Positions 62,520 to 64,000 of a DNA stretch of 64,000 bases are shown piece after piece. Under the pieces are notes generated by a model. That model saw nothing but the letters and a program-made list of their open reading frames with translations, did no database searches and was not told the origin of the DNA. The DNA is from UBA961 sp014191195 (GTDB lineage Bacteria; Bacteroidota; Ignavibacteria; Kapaibacteriales; UBA961), in NCBI GenBank assembly GCA_964204605.1, contig OZ123195.1, positions 434,001 through 498,000 on the forward strand. Reading direction: 5' to 3'. Position 1 is the stretch's first letter; every line of letters begins with the position of its first letter. The position numbers were made by a program, and so were the translations under genes.

Positions 62520-64000
62520 ATGACGATTACAGAAATTGCTATCAAAAGGCCTACGCTTATAGTAGTTATTTTTTCTATGCTTGGAGTATTAGGAATATTT
62601 GGATATTCTCAGCTTAAGTATGAATTATTACCGAAGATAAGTCCACCAATAATTTTGATAACTACTGTGTATCCTGGTGCTTCTCCGCAAGAAGCAGAAA
62701 ATTCTGTAACAAAATACATAGAAGATGCTGTATCAAGTCTGGATAAGGTAAGTGCAGTAAGATCTACTTCTGCAGAGGGAGTTTCTGTTGTCACTATTGA
62801 ATTAGAACAATCAGCAAAAATAGATCTTGCATTACAAGATGCTCAAAGAAAAGTAAATGCTGCTCAACAGTTATTACCTAAAGATGCGCGCGCACCGGTT
62901 CTTTCCAAAATTGCATTGGATGAAATACCTGTATTAAGAGTTGGTGTCAAAAGCTCTATGCCTAAAAGAGAGTTTTCGCAATTTATGAAAGACCATATCC
63001 AGCCTATTTTATCTAAAATTAATGGAGTTGGTAGTATTACGCTTTTAGGAGCAGAGCAAAGAGAAATTAAAGTAAATGTAGATATAGAGAAAGTAAGAGC
63101 CTATGGATTAGGTATCAATCAAATTGCTGGAATGATAAAAGCATCAAATTTAGATTTTCCTACAGGCAATATTAAAGATAGTGATGGACAATTTGTTGTT
63201 CGATTAGCTGGGAAATTTCAAAGTATAGCTCAGATTCAATCTATAATAATTGGAAGATCTAAACAAGGTGGTAATATCCGTTTAATGGATATAGCAGAAA
63301 TTAATGATGGAAGAAAAGAGTACACTACTATCAGTCGTTTGAATTCTGTAACAACCATTGCAATGTTAGTACAGAAACAATCCGATGCTAATTCTGTAGA
63401 GGTAAGCCAAAGAGTAAGAAAACAAATGGAAGAATTAGAAAAAACATATGCAAAAGATAAACTATCATTTACAATTGCTCAAGATGGTTCATTGTTTACT
63501 ATTGAAGCTGCTGATGCCGTAAAATATGACTTAATGATTGCAATTCTATTGGTTGCAGCGGTTATGTTCCTGTTTTTACATTCAATAAGAAATTCATTAA
63601 TAGTAATGGTTTCTATTCCTGCTTCTTTATTAAGTACTCTTTTTATCATGTATGTTCTAGGATTTACCTTAAATCTTATGACACTATTGGCAATGAGTTT
63701 GGTAATTGGAATATTAGTAGATGACTCTATCGTTGTTCTAGAGAATATCTATAGACATCTTGAAATGGGTAAAGATAAACGAACAGCTGCACTTGATGGA
63801 CGGAATGAAATTGGATTTGCAGCTTTATCTATAACTCTGGTTGATGTTGTAGTGTTTGTTCCTTTATCATTTGTGGGTGGTTTAGTAGGTAATATTTTAA
63901 GAGAATTTGCTGTCGTTGTATTCTCATCAACGTTAATGAGCTTATTTGTATCATTTACAATTACTCCTGTTATTGCATCAAGAATATCCAAACTAGAACA
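62520..64000 (+). CDS. RND efflux permease (AcrB/MexB-like), 3' end beyond window
   Basis: The ATG at 62520 has AGGAGA 7 nt upstream, the best ribosome binding site of this operon. 493 codons are visible before the window ends, about half of the family's roughly 1000-1050 residues. Seen are the first helix (IKRPTLIVVIFSMLGVLGIF), YPGASPQEAENSVT and the start of the porter domain. The central cluster of helices follows (LMIAILLVAAVMFLFL, then LLAMSLVIGILVDDSIVVLE), with the conserved Asp-Asp of the proton relay. It is a proton-driven exporter of drugs or other toxic compounds. Confidence 0.94.
   Translation, partial: MTITEIAIKRPTLIVVIFSMLGVLGIFGYSQLKYELLPKISPPIILITTVYPGASPQEAENSVTKYIEDAVSSLDKVSAVRSTSAEGVSVVTIELEQSAKIDLALQDAQRKVNAAQQLLPKDARAPVLSKIALDEIPVLRVGVKSSMPKREFSQFMKDHIQPILSKINGVGSITLLGAEQREIKVNVDIEKVRAYGLGINQIAGMIKASNLDFPTGNIKDSDGQFVVRLAGKFQSIAQIQSIIIGRSKQGGNIRLMDIAEINDGRKEYTTISRLNSVTTIAMLVQKQSDANSVEVSQRVRKQMEELEKTYAKDKLSFTIAQDGSLFTIEAADAVKYDLMIAILLVAAVMFLFLHSIRNSLIVMVSIPASLLSTLFIMYVLGFTLNLMTLLAMSLVIGILVDDSIVVLENIYRHLEMGKDKRTAALDGRNEIGFAALSITLVDVVVFVPLSFVGGLVGNILREFAVVVFSSTLMSLFVSFTITPVIASRISKLE

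Overview
The window is AT-rich, gene-dense bacterial chromosome from a Gram-negative lineage of the Bacteroidota/Chlorobiota (FCB) group. A Kapabacteria- or Ignavibacteria-like organism is my best guess, but this is inferred without any database search. The evidence is: several secreted proteins with type IX secretion (T9SS) C-terminal sorting tails, a DUF4835/PorD-like protein, FISUMP and choice-of-anchor-D type repeats, a b558-type succinate dehydrogenase, many lipoproteins, and promoters of the Bacteroidota type (TTTG or TTG, about 20 nt, then TAnnTTTG). Three promoters show this layout clearly: before a tRNA-Ser, before the sdh operon and before the tetR efflux operon. I see no phage, insertion sequence, CRISPR array or plasmid signature.

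Layout. 1-3704 (minus): a four-gene run with an OmpA-like outer-membrane protein cut by the window edge, a hotdog thioesterase, threonine aldolase and the PorD-like protein. 3723-6797 (plus): an unknown exported protein and a 7TM-HD phosphodiesterase. 6867-12857 (minus): a 1564-residue von Willebrand A/T9SS surface protein and a Tat-exported LD-carboxypeptidase. 13149-23410 (plus): a Tat-exported PLP enzyme, TerC, a GH57 glycosidase, a thioredoxin-like protein, an exported regulatory-domain protein coupled to an exported TldD-like protease, CcmF and a chalcone-isomerase-fold protein. 23445-31472 (minus): sdhCAB, then fbaB, an ABC exporter, GT2 and a methyltransferase. 31727-34644: tRNA-Ser(GGA), gyrA, tRNA-Ser(GCT). 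34879-36479: a small accessory module (T9SS-tailed lipoprotein plus FISUMP protein), followed by striking GC-rich palindromic repeats (36500-36770). 36830-40082 (minus): a DsbA/FrnE-like protein and a tandem pair of LCP-like lipoproteins. 40365-42509 (plus): lysA and an outer-membrane protein. 42512-45561 (minus): an orphan branched-chain-type binding lipoprotein, an NRAMP gene remnant and a beta-helix T9SS protein. 45770-49448 (plus): permease, PQQ-propeller lipoprotein and esterase, translationally coupled. 49452-59160 (minus): envelope and peptidase genes including murD, GT9, M24, M28 and M20. 59368-64000 (plus): a TetR-regulated TolC/MFP/RND efflux operon cut by the window end.

How it works together. 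Most of the window is housekeeping plus cell-envelope biology: peptidoglycan (murD, LdcA-like, LCP-like, lysA), outer-membrane and secreted proteins, aerobic respiration (sdhCAB, ccmF), and drug or metal export (RND, TerC). I found no obviously unprecedented multi-gene defence or mobile system. The items I would look at again are the GC-rich palindromic repeats with a 76-bp direct duplication, the tandem LCP paralogs that lack the usual PRD aspartate, the exported TldD-like protease with its coupled partner, the Tat-exported PLP enzyme, and the NRAMP remnant.

Many reading-frame starts were moved downstream to an ATG that has a ribosome binding site or begins a credible signal peptide. These choices are stated per gene.
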